A stretch of DNA of 64,000 nucleotides from Bufo bufo (taxonomy: Eukaryota > Chordata > Amphibia > Anura > Bufonidae), in the NCBI RefSeq assembly GCF_905171765.1, contig NC_053389.1, forward strand, positions 780,276,772-780,340,771. The letters are read 5' to 3'. Of the stretch, positions 51,001 through 54,000 are shown in pieces. Below the pieces are notes generated by a model that did not search any database, was not told the DNA's origin, and was given only the letters and a program-made list of their open reading frames with translations. The stretch's first letter is position 1. Each line of letters opens with the position of its first letter. Both the position numbers and the translations under genes were made by a program.

Positions 51001-54000
51001 TGGTGACAGACAACTAATAAACCTGTGTGTAGTCAGACCCTGTATAATCATGTGTCTTACATCTGACCACTTGCATCTTCTGAGCCTACAGACATAAAAA
51101 CTGGCAAGAAAAGAAGAAAACCGCTGCAGGATCAGAGAAAACAGTCTGTAGTCTGTAACCCTGGATATGCATAGATCTGTAGTCTGTAACCCTGGAGATG
51201 CATAGATCTGTAGTCTGTAACCGTGGAGATGCATAGATCTGTAGTCTGTAACCCTGGAGATGCATAGATCTGTAGTCTGTAACCCCGGATATGCATAGAT
51301 CTGTAGTCTGTAACCCTGGAGATGCACAGATCTGTAGTCTGTAACCCTGGAGATGCATAGATCTGTAGTCTGTAACCCTGGAGATGCATAGGTCTGTAGT
51401 CTGTAACCCTGGAGATTGCGTAGATCTGTAGTCTGTAACCCTGGAGATGCGTAGGTCTGTAGTCTGTAACCCTAGAGATGCAAAGGTCTGTAACCCTGAA
51501 GATGCACAGGTCTGTAGGCTGTAACCCTGGAGATGCACAGGTCTGTAGGCTGTAACCCTGGAGATTGCGTAGATCTGTAGTCTGTAACCCTGGAGATGCG
51601 TAGATCTGTAGTCTGTAACCCTAGAGATGCAAAGGTCTGTAACCCTGAAGATGCACAGGTCTGTAGTCTATAACCCTGGAGATGCATAGGTCTGTAGTCT
51701 GTAACCCTGGAGATGCATAGATCTGTAGTCTGTAACCCTGGAGATGCGTAGGTCTGTAGTCTGTAACCCTGGAGTCGCATAGATCTGTAGTCTGTAACCC
51801 TGGAGATGCATAGGTCTGTAGTCTGTAACCCTGGAGATGCACAGATCTGTAGTCTGTAACCCTGGAGATGCATAGATCTGTAGTCTGTAACCCTGGAGAT
51901 GCACAGATCTGTAGTCTGTAACCCTGGAGATGCATAGGTCTGTAGTCTGTAACCCTGGAGTCGCATAGATCTGTAGTCTGTAACCCTGGAGATGCATAGG
52001 TCTGTAGTCTGTAACCCTGGAGATGCACAGATCTGTAGTCTGTAACCCTGGAGATGCATAGATCTGTAGTCTGTAACCCTGGAGATGCATAGATCTGTAG
52101 TCTGTAACCCTGGAGATGCACAGATCTGTAGTCTGTAACCCTGGAGATGCATAGGTCTGTAGTCTGTAAGCCTGGAGATTGCGTAGATCTGTTGTCTGTA
52201 ACCCTGGAGATGCATAGGTCTGTAGTCTGTAACCCTGGAGATGCATAGATCTGTAGTCTGTAACCCTGGAGATGCGTAGGTCTGTAGTCTGTAACCCTAG
52301 AGATGCAAAGGTCTGTAACCCTGAAGATGCACAGGTCTGTAGTCTGTAACCCTGAAGATGCACAGGTCTGTAGTCTGTAACCCTGAAGATGCACAGGTCT
52401 GTAGTCTGTAACCCTGGAGATGCACAGGTCTGTAGTCTGTAATCCTGGAGATGCACAGGTCTGTAGTCTGTAACCCTGGAGATGCACAGGTCTGTAGTCT
52501 GTAACCCTGGAGATGCACAGGTCTGTAGTCTGTAACCCTGGAGATGCACAGGTCTGTAGTCTGTAACCCTGGAGATGCACAGGTCTGTAGTCTGTAACCC
52601 TGGAGATGCACAGGTCTGTAGTCTGTAACCCTGGAGATGCACAGGTCTGTAGTCTGTAACCCTAGAGATGCAAAGGTCTGTAACCCTGAAGATGCACAGG
52701 TCTGTAGTCTGTAACCCTGGAGATTGCGTAGATCTGTAGTCTGTAACCCTGGAGATGCGTAGGTCTGTAGTCTGTAACCCTAGAGATGCAAAGGTCTGTA
52801 ACCCTGAAGATGCACAGGTCTGTAGTCTGTAACCCTGGAGATGCACAGGTCTGTAGTCTGTAACCCTGGAGATGCACAGGTCTGTAGTCTGTAACCCTGG
52901 AGATGCACAGGTCTGTAGTCTGTAACCCTGGAGATGCACAGGTCTGTAGTCTGTAACCCTGGAGATGCACAGGTCTGTAGTCTGTAACCCTGGAGATGCA
53001 TAGATCTGTAGTCTGTAACCCTGGAGATGCACAGGTCTAGTCTGTAACCCTGGAGATGCATAGGTCTGTAGTCTGTGACCCTGAAGATGCACAGGTCTGT
53101 AGTCTGTAACCCTGGAGATGCACAGGTCTGTAACCCTGGAGATGCACAGGTCTGTAGTCTGTAACCCTGGAGATGCATAGGTCTGTAGTCTGTAACCCTG
53201 GAGACGCACAGGACTGTAGTCTGTAACCCTGGAGGTGCATAGGTCTGTAGTCTGTAACCCTGGAGATGCACAGGTCTGTAGTCTGTAACCCTGGAGATGC
53301 ACAGGTCTGTAGTCTGTAACCCTGGAGATGCACAGGTCTGTAGTCTGTAGTCTGTAACCCTGGAGATGCACAGGTCTGTAGTCTGTAACCCTGGAGATGC
53401 ACAGGTCTGTAGTCTGTAACCCTGGAGATGCATAGATCTGTAGTCTGTACCCTGGAGATGCACAGGTCTACATAGCTGTATGCACAAAATAGGAAATGTG
53501 TTGCAAATGACCTTACCGATTTCCATAGTCAATCTTCGCCGTCACTTTCTTCCTCAGTTCGGCCAAGTCATCTTTCGGGAGGGTACCAGACATAATCTGT
53601 GAGCGCCAGTCCATTAGTTGTGTCATCATGTCTTGTATCTGGATGAACGACGACCGCTGATTTTGCTGTATGGAGCATATAAGTTTGATAATCAGATTGT
53701 GAAAACAATCCACTGTATGTACGAATACAGCAAAGAGTTAAAGCAACTGTGCATTCCGGAGCTCAAAAATGATAGGTAAGTCGGAACCTACATCTGATGA
53801 TTACCTGCTATTTATTTTCTTTAGATCTTGCTGCTTGGCTGCCTTTTAGCTGAAGTCCATAAGGAAAGGGCTGTGACGGGCGACTACAGTGCCTGAGGGT
53901 AGTCTGAGGTAGTCTGAGACACACCTCCTGCATCGTCATTGGTCCAGACTCCCGCTCTCTCCCCTCCCCCACAGTTCTGCTGCGTATTATCCATTGCAGC

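Noticed and set aside
51472..53532. Very long minus-strand open frames (up to 567 codons) across the 31-bp array
   Set aside because: The unit has no stop on that strand and 31 is not a multiple of 3, so all frames stay open and cycle through the same 31-residue text. It is a minisatellite, not a protein.
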